Of a stretch of 64,000 nucleotides of DNA, positions 27,841 through 35,379 are shown in pieces (the stretch's first letter is position 1; the number at the start of each line of letters is the position of its first letter). The DNA comes from PoT sp049331405 (lineage in GTDB: Bacteria; Planctomycetota; Planctomycetia; Isosphaerales; Isosphaeraceae). The notes beneath the pieces were generated by a model, which did no database searches, had not been told where the DNA came from, and saw only the letters and a program-made list of their open reading frames with translations. Made by a program: the position numbers and the translations under genes. The stretch lies in contig NZ_CP186274.1 in assembly GCF_049331405.1 (NCBI RefSeq), positions 7,192,001 through 7,256,000 on the forward strand. Direction: 5' to 3'.

Positions 27841-27874
27841 CGCTCCCAAGCCGAGATGTTACGGATTGGGAGCG
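27841..27874 (-). repeat. 9-bp perfect inverted repeat between accA and the glycosyltransferase array
   Basis: CGCTCCCAA (27841-27849) and TTGGGAGCG (27866-27874) with a 16-base loop, 61 bases after the accA stop and 165 bases before the first glycosyltransferase start. On the minus strand the sequence after the stem (ACTTGTGACTTATT) has no true T-run. It may be a weak accA terminator or a regulatory dyad. Confidence 0.45.
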
Positions 27875-27935
27875 CATGGGAAACCGAGGAGCCTATGGCC
27901 CCTCGGATGCGCGGAAACGCGGAATCGAGGTCGAC

Positions 27936-28958
27936 TCAGTGATCTCCGGTTAGGCCATTCAGCGGGGCCTGTTCCTCGCCCTCGAGGAAGATGCCGATGC
28001 GGCGGAACTTGTCGTAGCGATTCTGCAGGAGTTGCTCGCGTGGGAGTTCTTTAAGCTCGCGTATGGCGCGGATGAGCATCGACTTGAGGCTGGAGGCGGC
28101 CTCTCGATGATCGCGATGGGCCCCGCCTAGCGGCTCCTGAATCACTTCGTCGATGATCTTCATGCGGAGCAGGTCGCGGCTGGTCATCCTGAGCGCCTCG
28201 GCCGCTCGGGGGGCATGCTCGTTGGACTTCCAGAGGATCGTGGCACAGCCCTCGGGACTGATGACTGAGTAGTAAGAATGCTCGAGCATGGCCAGGCGAT
28301 CGCCCACTCCGATACCCAGCGCGCCGCCGGAGCCCCCTTCGCCGATCACGACGCAGACGATCGGTGTCTCGAGCTGGCTCATCGCCATCAAGTTCTCGGC
28401 GATGATGGCGGCCTGCCCTCGTTCCTCGGCGGCGATCCCGGGATAGGCCCCCGGGGTGTCGATGAACGTGACGATCGGCAGCCCGAACTTGGCCGCCATC
28501 TTCATCTTGTGGAGGGCCTTGCGATACCCTTCCGGGTGCGCGCAGCCGAAGTTGCAGGCCTTGCGCTCGGCGAGGTTCTTGCCCTTCTGGTGGCCGATGA
28601 ACATGACTTTCTCGTCGCCGAGGTGCGCCATGCCGGTCACGACCGCCATGTCGTCTCCGATGGCCCGGTCTCCGTGGAGCTCGACGAACTGGTCGAAGAT
28701 CAGGTCGATATAGTCCCGTGTCTGGGGACGGCTCGGCAACCTGGAGACCTGGACCGATTCCCAGGGCTGCAGGTTGGCGTAGATGGTGCGCTTCAGGTTC
28801 GCAAGTTCCCGACGGAGCCTGCGGATCTGCTCCGCGATCGAGGTCGAGTCGACACCCGCCCGATTCTTGGCATAGGTGGCCTCCATCTCCGCCAGCCGCG
28901 CCTCCATCTCGTAGATGGGGGCTTCGAATGGGAGACGAGACTCTGTAGGGCTAGGCAT
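27936..28958 (-). CDS. accA: Acetyl-CoA carboxylase carboxyltransferase subunit alpha
   Basis: 340 residues. Carries out, with AccD, the transfer of carboxyl from biotin to acetyl-CoA, the committing step of fatty-acid synthesis. ATG 28958 gives the expected N-terminal helix region (FEAPIYEMEARLAEMEA, then a helical stretch), after which come FVELHGDRAIGDD, GHQKGKN, NFGCAHPEGYRKALH, TFIDTPGAYPGI and GEGGSGGALGIGVGD, all AccA signatures. An in-frame start at 29027 would overlap the kinase gene. It follows a Ser/Thr kinase with a 65-base gap; the pairing may be coincidental. AccB, AccC and AccD are not in the window. Confidence 0.97.
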   Translation of the reverse strand: MPSPTESRLPFEAPIYEMEARLAEMEATYAKNRAGVDSTSIAEQIRRLRRELANLKRTIYANLQPWESVQVSRLPSRPQTRDYIDLIFDQFVELHGDRAIGDDMAVVTGMAHLGDEKVMFIGHQKGKNLAERKACNFGCAHPEGYRKALHKMKMAAKFGLPIVTFIDTPGAYPGIAAEERGQAAIIAENLMAMSQLETPIVCVVIGEGGSGGALGIGVGDRLAMLEHSYYSVISPEGCATILWKSNEHAPRAAEALRMTSRDLLRMKIIDEVIQEPLGGAHRDHREAASSLKSMLIRAIRELKELPREQLLQNRYDKFRRIGIFLEGEEQAPLNGLTGDH

Positions 28959-29023
28959 GGGCGACTCAATCCTTCCGCAAGCGAACGCTCGATCGTGGAG
29001 CGATGCGAGCGGGCGGAGTCGGT

Positions 29024-29917
29024 TCACATGCCGAACCGATCAGCCTGGGGATCAGGGTCGTCCTTGAAGATGCGGATTCGCCCAAACCGGCTCAGAAATT
29101 CCTGCAAGGATTCGCAACGGTCTTCCGGACGCTTCGACAGCATGTTCAGGACGAGATCATTATACTCGTTCGTGATCGATTTATTGTGATTCACGAGCGG
29201 AATCGGCCGTTCGTGCAGGTGCTTCCTCAACAGCTCGGCCGTCGAGTTGGCGCGAAACGGCGGACGTCCACAAGCCAATTCATAGCAAGTGATTCCGAAG
29301 CTGTAAATATCGGAGGCGGGGGTTGGGGACATGCAGCGAATCTGCTCGGGTGACATGTAGCTCGCCGTCCCCTGCCGAGGGGCCTTGCTGCCGAGCAATT
29401 TCTTCAGCCCCGAGAACGGCTTCATGGCCAGCGCGTAGTCGATCACGCGGACCTCGCCCGACTTGTTGACGAGAATGTTCTCGGGCTTGACGTCGCGATG
29501 GATCCAGTTCTTGTCGTGCATGAACGCCAGGCCGGCGGCGGTCTGCGAGATGATCCGGTGCAACTGCCGTTTGGGCATCGGATAAACCGACGGACGCGCA
29601 ATCGGCAACTTCAAGTGATAGGACGGGAAGAGGTCCATGATGAAGTAAGGCTGGTGAGGATCCCGGAAATACTCGTGCACGATGACGAGATTCGGATGTC
29701 GGAGTAGGATCCCCAGCTTGGCCTCGAACTCGAAGAGCTTGCGCTCGGAGGATTCGACCGCACGCGATTCCTGGAGCTGCTTGAGCGCGAAACGTCGGCC
29801 CGTCGCCTCCTGGACCACCTCCATCACCACCGAGGTGGCGCCGGGGTGCAGCGTGCGAACGTATCGGAAACCTCCGATTTTTTCTTCGGTCAGGTGGGCT
29901 TCCGTCGACACAGCCAT
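29024..29917 (-). CDS. Soluble serine/threonine protein kinase
   Basis: 297 residues consisting almost only of a Hanks-type catalytic domain; no transmembrane helix or sensor domain is seen, unlike most bacterial PknB-type kinases. Present are FALKQL with the ATP-binding Lys46, the catalytic loop IHRDVKPENILVN, GTASYMSPEQ, SDIYSFGITCYEL and a late Arg. Two oddities: the glycine-rich loop is degenerate (HPGATSVV), and the magnesium motif reads DYA instead of DFG, with the Asp kept. It is therefore probably active. The upstream region holds a direct repeat and an inverted repeat. Its targets are unknown; the neighbours accA and glgC raise carbon storage as a possibility (inference). Confidence 0.92.
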   Translation of the reverse strand: MAVSTEAHLTEEKIGGFRYVRTLHPGATSVVMEVVQEATGRRFALKQLQESRAVESSERKLFEFEAKLGILLRHPNLVIVHEYFRDPHQPYFIMDLFPSYHLKLPIARPSVYPMPKRQLHRIISQTAAGLAFMHDKNWIHRDVKPENILVNKSGEVRVIDYALAMKPFSGLKKLLGSKAPRQGTASYMSPEQIRCMSPTPASDIYSFGITCYELACGRPPFRANSTAELLRKHLHERPIPLVNHNKSITNEYNDLVLNMLSKRPEDRCESLQEFLSRFGRIRIFKDDPDPQADRFGM

Positions 29918-29978
29918 TCCTTCTACTCGATTTTAACGGGGTGATTCGACAAGCTTCATATCCCCATCATAGGTCTTT

Positions 29979-29996
29979 GTCAGACATTCTGTCAGA
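29979..29996. promoter_or_regulatory. Direct repeat TGTCAGA x2, one helical turn apart, upstream of the kinase
   Basis: TGTCAGA at 29979-29985 and again at 29990-29996, start-to-start distance 11 bases, 62-79 bases upstream of the kinase start. Two copies on the same face of the helix suggest a binding site for a dimeric or tandem regulator, possibly overlapping the promoter. A short repeat can occur by chance. Confidence 0.4.
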
Positions 29997-30009
29997 TTTT
30001 GGGGGAATG

Positions 30010-30096
30010 GGCAACCTGGGCTACCTGTGCTTGTCTAGCTGTCCGTAAATTTACAGAGACGAAGTCGCTGATTGATACGGGCCCACCCAGGTTGCC
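30010..30096. repeat. 11-bp inverted repeat enclosing a palindrome, upstream of the kinase
   Basis: GGCAACCTGGG (30010-30020) and CCCAGGTTGCC (30086-30096) are perfect inverted repeats 65 bases apart; between them is the palindrome GTAAATTTAC (30045-30054). The block lies just beyond the glgC terminator and upstream of the kinase. It could form a long stem in RNA or a looping operator; no known family recognised. Confidence 0.5.
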
Positions 30097-30105
30097 GTGA
30101 CGTAT

Positions 30106-30135
30106 AAAAAACAGGCTTCGTAACAAAAGAAGCCT
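30106..30135 (-). terminator. Intrinsic terminator of glgC
   Basis: Read on the minus strand: AGGCTTC (30135-30129), a 9-base loop, GAAGCCT (30119-30113), then G and six T (30111-30106). It abuts the glgC stop codon. A classic rho-independent terminator. Confidence 0.85.
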
Positions 30136-31422
30136 TTAGATGACCGACCTGTCGGGCAGGATCGTGTATTTCGGAATCACGACAACCTTGTCTCTGATCA
30201 CGTAATGGGGCGCATCGTCGAACTCGGTCACACCGGCCTCGTTCCGGATCCGCACGCCATTTCCGATCCTCGCGTTCTTGTCGATGATCGCATTCTCGAT
30301 GATGCAATCCGACCCGATCCCGACCCTCGGGCGGGTCGAACGGAGGTTTTCCTGCAAGTGCCGTTCCTGTTCGTACAGGTCGGCTCCCATGATATACGTA
30401 TTGCGGATCGTTGTGTTCTCGCCAATCTGGGCGCGGACGCCGATCACCGAGTTCTCGATGACCGAACCCCGGCCGATCACGCAGCCGTCGGAGATGAGGC
30501 TGTCATTGACCGTCACGCCGGAGAGGCGTGAGCAAGGAAGGTAGCGAGGGCGGGTGAAGATCGGATGGTCGCCGAAGGTGAAGTCGAAAGGCGGATTCTC
30601 GCGGGTCAGGTCAATGTTCGCCTTGTGGAAGGCGCCGATGGTCCCGATGTCTTCCCAGTAGCTGTCGAAGAGGTGGGTCTGGACGCGGTGCCCTTCGATG
30701 GCCTGGGGGAAGAGTTCCTTGCCGAAGTCGGTCGCCGTCCCCGACGCGAGCATCTGGACGAGGGTCGCTCGGTTGAAGAGGTAGATCCCCATGCTGGCGA
30801 GGTACGGCCGGTTGCCGGCGACGATCCCCATCTTCTCCATCCACTCGGGGGACGTATAGACGCGGGCGAGCTTCTCGGGGGTCTTCGGCTTCTCCTCGAA
30901 GTCGATGACGCGGCCGGTGGTGTCGATCCGCATGATGCCGCAGGCCTTGGCCTCTTCCTCGGCGACGGGCAAGGCGGCGATGGTCGCCTCGGCCTTGTTC
31001 TCGAGGTGGGTCCGGATCATGTCCTGGAAGTCCATCCGGTAGAGCTGGTCGCCGGAGAGGATCAGGACGAGGTCGTAGCGGCTCTCGGTGAAGTAGGGGA
31101 TATTCCGGCGCACGGCGTCGGCCGTCCCCTGATACCAGCTCTCGTGCTGCATCGTCTGCTGCGCGGCGAGGATCTCGACATAGCCGCCGCTGAACGGGTC
31201 GAACTTGTACGTGTTCGAGATATGCCGGTGGAGGCTCACCGAGTTGAACTGGGTGAGGACGAAGATCTGATTCAGGCCCGAGTTGATGCAGTTGGAGATT
31301 GGGATGTCGATGAGACGATACTTGCCGCCGATGGGCACGGCGGGCTTGCTTCGCGACTTGGTGAGCGGATAGAGGCGTGTCCCCCGGCCCCCCCCGAGAA
31401 TCAGACAGATCACCCGCGGCAT
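30136..31422 (-). CDS. glgC: Glucose-1-phosphate adenylyltransferase
   Basis: 428 residues. Makes ADP-glucose from glucose 1-phosphate and ATP for glycogen synthesis. The ATG 31422, with AGGGG about 7 bases upstream, gives the N-terminal nucleotide site LILGGGRGTRLYPLTKSRSKPAVP; a longer open frame to 31656 is not family-like. SGDQLYRMD, the EEKP motif region (IDFEEKPKTPE), FDSYWEDIGTI and a C-terminal left-handed beta-helix with hexapeptide-like repeats (SVIENSVIGVRAQIGENT) are all present. The C-terminus ends in ILPDRSVI, common to cyanobacterial and plant-type enzymes. A strong terminator follows the stop. Confidence 0.96.
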   Translation of the reverse strand: MPRVICLILGGGRGTRLYPLTKSRSKPAVPIGGKYRLIDIPISNCINSGLNQIFVLTQFNSVSLHRHISNTYKFDPFSGGYVEILAAQQTMQHESWYQGTADAVRRNIPYFTESRYDLVLILSGDQLYRMDFQDMIRTHLENKAEATIAALPVAEEEAKACGIMRIDTTGRVIDFEEKPKTPEKLARVYTSPEWMEKMGIVAGNRPYLASMGIYLFNRATLVQMLASGTATDFGKELFPQAIEGHRVQTHLFDSYWEDIGTIGAFHKANIDLTRENPPFDFTFGDHPIFTRPRYLPCSRLSGVTVNDSLISDGCVIGRGSVIENSVIGVRAQIGENTTIRNTYIMGADLYEQERHLQENLRSTRPRVGIGSDCIIENAIIDKNARIGNGVRIRNEAGVTEFDDAPHYVIRDKVVVIPKYTILPDRSVI

Positions 31423-31773
31423 GACGTACCCCTGACCGGAAAAGGGGAAGGAGCTTCCCCTGGTTGTTGCCGTTGCGGCCCTGTCCAGTTTAACCGCGCC
31501 GAGGGTAAGACACCGAGGTCGACCGCCCGCGATCGAGACGGTCCAAGGGCGGGTCCACCCCGAGCCGAGGTCGATGCTCGGCCCGGCGGGGGACTCGCCC
31601 TCTTCGACCCATCGGGTCACCTTGTTCGACTCGTTCCCTTGCTGGACCCAGGACACCGCCGATGGAACGTACCGTCGTCGACTCTGCCAAGTCCGTCAAG
31701 CCCATTCGATGAGAGTCGCGAGGGTGTCGCCCGGGAGGAACGAAGCCGAGCCTTCGGGGGATGAGGGATGAAA
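31423..31773. other. Intergenic region upstream of glgC
   Basis: 351 bases between a small minus-strand gene and glgC. The glgC frame stays open across most of it but the peptide has no GlgC features. Presumably contains the glgC promoter; no clear motif seen. Confidence 0.4.
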
Positions 31774-32097
31774 CTACCAACCCATCGCCATGTTCGACTC
31801 GATCGCCCTGCGGGCGCCATCGAGGTCGGAGCCGGTCTGGTGCATGTAGAGCCTGACGGCGTGGAGCTTATCGCCCTGGGCCTTGGCCAGGCAGTCGCGG
31901 GCCGTGGCGCAAGGGTCGGAGCTGCCATTGATGCCGAGCAGAGTTTTGGAAATCACCCAGGCGTCGCGAGGCCGATGACTGATCCGCAAGACCTCCTCGG
32001 TGGGATAGTTGGCCGTGGCGAACCCCCGCGCCGCCGACTCGTCATCGACGGACGCGATCATGATGTGCGATGTTGTTTCCACCTCAAACAAGGGCAT
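31774..32097 (-). CDS. Small soluble protein of unknown function (107 aa)
   Basis: 107 residues from ATG 32097 with AAAGGGG about 8 bases upstream. Not recognised. It has the look of a compact alpha/beta domain: a first strand (LFEVETTSHIMIASVDDESAA), a region rich in helix formers, and a final amphipathic helix (DLDGARRAIESNMAMGW). One pair of Cys-free halves and no signal peptide suggests a cytoplasmic protein. Its codon pattern and ribosome site support a real gene. It sits alone between glgC and an HlyD-type adaptor, which gives no functional hint. Confidence 0.62.
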   Translation of the reverse strand: MPLFEVETTSHIMIASVDDESAARGFATANYPTEEVLRISHRPRDAWVISKTLLGINGSSDPCATARDCLAKAQGDKLHAVRLYMHQTGSDLDGARRAIESNMAMGW

Positions 32098-32259
32098 GGC
32101 CGAACCCCTTTCGGTGAAGTGATTGTGCGGGGCCGTGGAAATCGAAGGAGAGCTGATGTGCGGCTCCTATCGGCGATCGTACACCCGAGCCGCACCAGAA
32201 GCAAATGGCTCCTCGACATTGTCCTCCGATACCGGGGAATGAGAAGACATATCCCCAGC

Positions 32260-33600
32260 CTATTCTGATGGGACTCCCGTTGCCACGGTTTTAGCGTCCT
32301 CGAAGAGCTGGGACACGATCAGGCTGCCGCTCGTGACGACCTCCTCACCGGGTGACAGCCCTTTGTCCACGACCACGAAGTCGTGGTTTTCCTGCGCCAC
32401 CACGATCCGACGTCGCTCGAACTTGTCCGGCAGCTTCCCGCCCGGGTGCCCTTTCGCGCTGGGGGGTAAGTCCTCGCGAGGGGACCTGACGAAGACGTAA
32501 TCGCTGCCGCTGGCCGAGATCATGGCCTGGCGAGGGATGTTGGTCTCCCCAGCCTTGGGCGGGATGTCGAGCTGGGCCTTCACGAGCATGTCGGCCTTGA
32601 AGCGGCCTTCCGGGTTCCGGATCGACGCCCTGACGGTGACGGCGTGGGTGTCCTTGGAGATCTCGTTCGCGACGTACTGGACCTTCCCCTGGATCGTCTC
32701 CGAGAGGAACGGGAAGTTGATCTCCATGGTCTGGCCGACCTTCACCTTGTCCTGGTCCCGCTCGTAGACGTTCACCTCGACCCAGAGGTGGTCGAGGGGG
32801 GCGATGACCATGAGGACGCTCTGGGTCTCGTAGAAGTTCTGCGGGACGACCTCACGCTCGATCACGGTCCCGTCCACGGGCGAGCGAAGGATCATCTTCG
32901 CCTTCTCGGCGACGTTGCCGTAGTCGCGGCTCGCCGGGGCGGAATCCCCGAGGGGAGCCAGCAGAGGCTCGATCTCATCCTCGGGGACCTTCAGCTCCTT
33001 GAGCTTGTCGCGGGCGAGGTTGTAGTCGAGCCGGCTCTTCTTCTCGTCGTTCTGGGTGTCGACCCAGGTCTGCTTCGAGATGGCGCCGTTTTTGACGAGC
33101 TCCTGCCTCAGATGATAGAGGTTCAGGTCGTGCTGCCACTGGACAAACTTGCTCTGGAAGTCGCTCTTGGCGGTCGCCAGGTCGGTGCTGTGGAGCTCGA
33201 CCAGGGGATCCCCCTTTTTGACTTTCTGCCCCCTGAACGCGAAGACCTTCTCGACCAGGGTGTCGAACCTGGGTCGGATCTTGGTCAAGGTGTCGGGGTC
33301 GTACGAGGTCCTCCCGCGGAGTTCGAGCTTGATCGGCCCGTCCTGCGCCATGACCCGGGCGATGCCGAGGCCGAGGGCCTTCTCTTCGTCTTCGGTGAGG
33401 GTCACCAGGCCGTCCCAGGGGGCATCTTCCTTGAGCGCCACGGGGATCGACGGGTGATTGGAAGTCATCTCGCCGGCGCCGGCGGACTTCTCGATGTAGT
33501 GGAGAGCCTCTTTGAGCTGGGCCTTGGAGACGCCACTGATGTACACGACACCGCTCATGCCGGCTATGAGTACGACCACGAGGGTCATTTTCCAGAACAT
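32260..33600 (-). CDS. HlyD/CusB-like efflux RND periplasmic adaptor, orphan
   Basis: 446 residues from ATG 33600, which lies 4 bases after GAGG and 11 after GGAGG. One N-terminal membrane anchor (LVVVLIAGMSGVVYI), then a CusB-like order: TSYDPDTLTKIRPRF and KGDPLVELHSTDL (lipoyl-type half), a helical hairpin (~residues 150-215), MILRSPVDGTVIEREVVP (second half), beta-barrel and membrane-proximal strands. CusB-type adaptors serve heavy-metal RND pumps, but the metal-binding Met motif is not evident. No pump gene is adjacent, so its partner is elsewhere or it serves an ABC/MacB-type exporter. A long insert near residue ~385 (RSPREDLPPSAKGHPGG) is unusual. Confidence 0.88.
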   Translation of the reverse strand: MFWKMTLVVVLIAGMSGVVYISGVSKAQLKEALHYIEKSAGAGEMTSNHPSIPVALKEDAPWDGLVTLTEDEEKALGLGIARVMAQDGPIKLELRGRTSYDPDTLTKIRPRFDTLVEKVFAFRGQKVKKGDPLVELHSTDLATAKSDFQSKFVQWQHDLNLYHLRQELVKNGAISKQTWVDTQNDEKKSRLDYNLARDKLKELKVPEDEIEPLLAPLGDSAPASRDYGNVAEKAKMILRSPVDGTVIEREVVPQNFYETQSVLMVIAPLDHLWVEVNVYERDQDKVKVGQTMEINFPFLSETIQGKVQYVANEISKDTHAVTVRASIRNPEGRFKADMLVKAQLDIPPKAGETNIPRQAMISASGSDYVFVRSPREDLPPSAKGHPGGKLPDKFERRRIVVAQENHDFVVVDKGLSPGEEVVTSGSLIVSQLFEDAKTVATGVPSE

Positions 33601-34060
33601 GGTGCCTCGGCTCCTCCCACACTCCCTCTTTTGCAATTCGAGGGGGTGATGAACTGCATGTGAGCGATCGATAGGGCTCGGTCGGATTCGAGGGCATCGA
33701 TCGACGTGATGATGCCGCGTTCGACCGGTTCGTCGCATCGCGACGCATCGGGCAATTGGGGGGAGGTGACTGGTCGCCGGTGCTCGCTTTCGGAACGGGT
33801 CGTCCCTGATCCTACTTGCAAGTCCGATGCGAAAGCGGAGGATTCAGGGCCTCTGGAGCCTTACGTCTCGGGGCGACTCCGATCGAGTTCGCCGGAAACG
33901 TGGTGAATTCCCATCTCAGGCCAGGCAACCTACCTTGGGAAGCAGTTCCTGGCGATGGCTATTCTTCGGCTCGAATGTGAGCATGCCTGGTCGACGGGCG
34001 GGAAGATTTCTCAAACCCGCCGGCCTGGCCACTCGGAGGCCCTCGCCGGGTTCATGGGGA
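33601..34060. other. Intergenic region without recognised feature
   Basis: 460 bases upstream of the orphan adaptor. The adaptor frame remains open to 33738 but without family resemblance. I see no gene, terminator or repeat here beyond chance level. Confidence 0.4.
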
Positions 34061-34501
34061 TCAACACCGAAGCGGGGCGAGTCGGTCTGTCGCGAAGAGT
34101 GTGGTCGGATCAGGAGGATGGATCGTCTCTTGCAGGGATGAGTTGCTCATCACCCAGAATGAGGCACCAGGCCCATAGAGTGGGGCGCTGACCATTTCGA
34201 GGACGGAGTTGCCCCCCTCCTCTTCTTCATCCTGGTTCCAGGACGACATGACCAGATCGGTCACATCCCTGAGCTTGCGACGATGCCCGTCTTTCTCGAC
34301 GGCCGAATGCGGGGATTCGACCACGGGCTGCTGGCTCGCCGGTGCCGATTCCCAGTAGGAATCGAGCGCGAAGAGTCCTAAGCTCCATGGGAAAGCCATC
34401 AGGAGGGCCAGAACCAGTTGCAGCCCGGTTATGATGGTACGAATTCGGCCCACGTTCGACACTCTCTGGCGAGACGCGGAAGATGTTGAGAGGTTTTTCA
34501 A
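34061..34501 (-). CDS. Hypothetical protein with one membrane helix, start uncertain
   Basis: Up to 146 residues from a TTG at 34501. Not recognised. One hydrophobic segment (IITGLQLVLALLMAFPWSLGLFAL, about residues 23-46) follows a basic N-terminus, then a polar region with an acidic patch (NQDEEEEGGN). The N-terminus fits a signal anchor or signal peptide, so the rest would be periplasmic. The ribosome site is poor at the TTG; a GTG at codon 15 is an alternative. It may be a real lineage-specific gene, but could also be noise. Confidence 0.42.
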   Translation of the reverse strand: MKNLSTSSASRQRVSNVGRIRTIITGLQLVLALLMAFPWSLGLFALDSYWESAPASQQPVVESPHSAVEKDGHRRKLRDVTDLVMSSWNQDEEEEGGNSVLEMVSAPLYGPGASFWVMSNSSLQETIHPPDPTTLFATDRLAPLRC

Positions 34502-35379
34502 CCTCAGATCTTACGCGATACTCTTAACGTTTTGTCACACAATTTCCTAGCACAAGTCGAACTTCTTGGTCCCTCACCACGCAGCGTCTTAAGAGCTGGA
34601 GACGTATCGGCTTTTCCGCCACCTGGCGGAAATTCCCAGACTCGTCGACCTGACTCAAGCCGCAAGTCCAGTGATGAATCGTCGGACTCATTCGATCGTC
34701 TTCGGGGCAAGGCCCCCGGGATATGATCTAGGCTTTGTTACGACCGGGCCATACAGGCCGGTTCAAATGTTTCTGAAAATTCCTGGGCACAATTTTTGAT
34801 TTCCACCGTACTATCCGGGTCCATTCACTCGGGCGGACAAGTTTGGCTGTCGCCACACGCTCCTTTCCGCGGTTATTCCAGTTGCAGCAACTCCCCCGAT
34901 GAAATTTGACCGTTCTGATCTCTGAATTCGTTAGTTTGTCCGGCCGGCACGAGAGTTTGGGGTGCGGATGGTTCTCGGCTCCCGTACTCCAGTTAAGTCG
35001 AAGACTCCATCGTGTTCGCAGCCTCCTCGAATCAGTCGGGCCGTTGCGTTCGATTCGCGAAGTTATTTGAGCCGGATCCTGCCCGCCCAGAGATTGTTGG
35101 ATCGAATTTTGAATCCTTGAGCGGCATGAATGTCGAGATTCCTCCACAGCAAACCTGTCCACACGTTTCCGCGGCTCGACACGGTTGCCGCCGAATCTTA
35201 AAAGCTGGACGTTGGTCAAGTTGTGACTGGTACTTCTCGGATCGAGGCGAGAAGATGAAGGTGCTCGGCGGGAATTTCTGACGTGGCTGTTGGGATATTC
35301 CTTACTCGGTTGGCTCGACGAACGCGCCAATCATTCTTCCTGATGACCGAGATGAGCGAGGGCGGGCATCCCAGCCCGA
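34502..35379. other. Long intergenic region before the histidine kinase
   Basis: 878 bases, AT-richer than the average of the window, with no supported gene. Frames of 200 codons (34728-35330, minus) and 89 codons (35012-35281, plus) have skewed, non-coding-like composition. A 9-bp perfect dyad is at 34613-34632. Probably regulatory sequence or decayed DNA. Confidence 0.5.
34613..34632. repeat. 9-bp perfect palindromic dyad
   Basis: TTTCCGCCA (34613-34621), CC, TGGCGGAAA (34624-34632). No T-run on either side, so an operator-type dyad is more likely than a terminator. It is 111 bases upstream of the small membrane-protein gene ending at 34061 and about 750 upstream of the histidine kinase. 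Confidence 0.45.

Noticed and set aside
34728..35330. 200-codon minus-strand frame in the long gap
   Set aside because: Arg/Ser/Asn-rich without a domain, ribosome site or helix pattern; not enough to call a gene.
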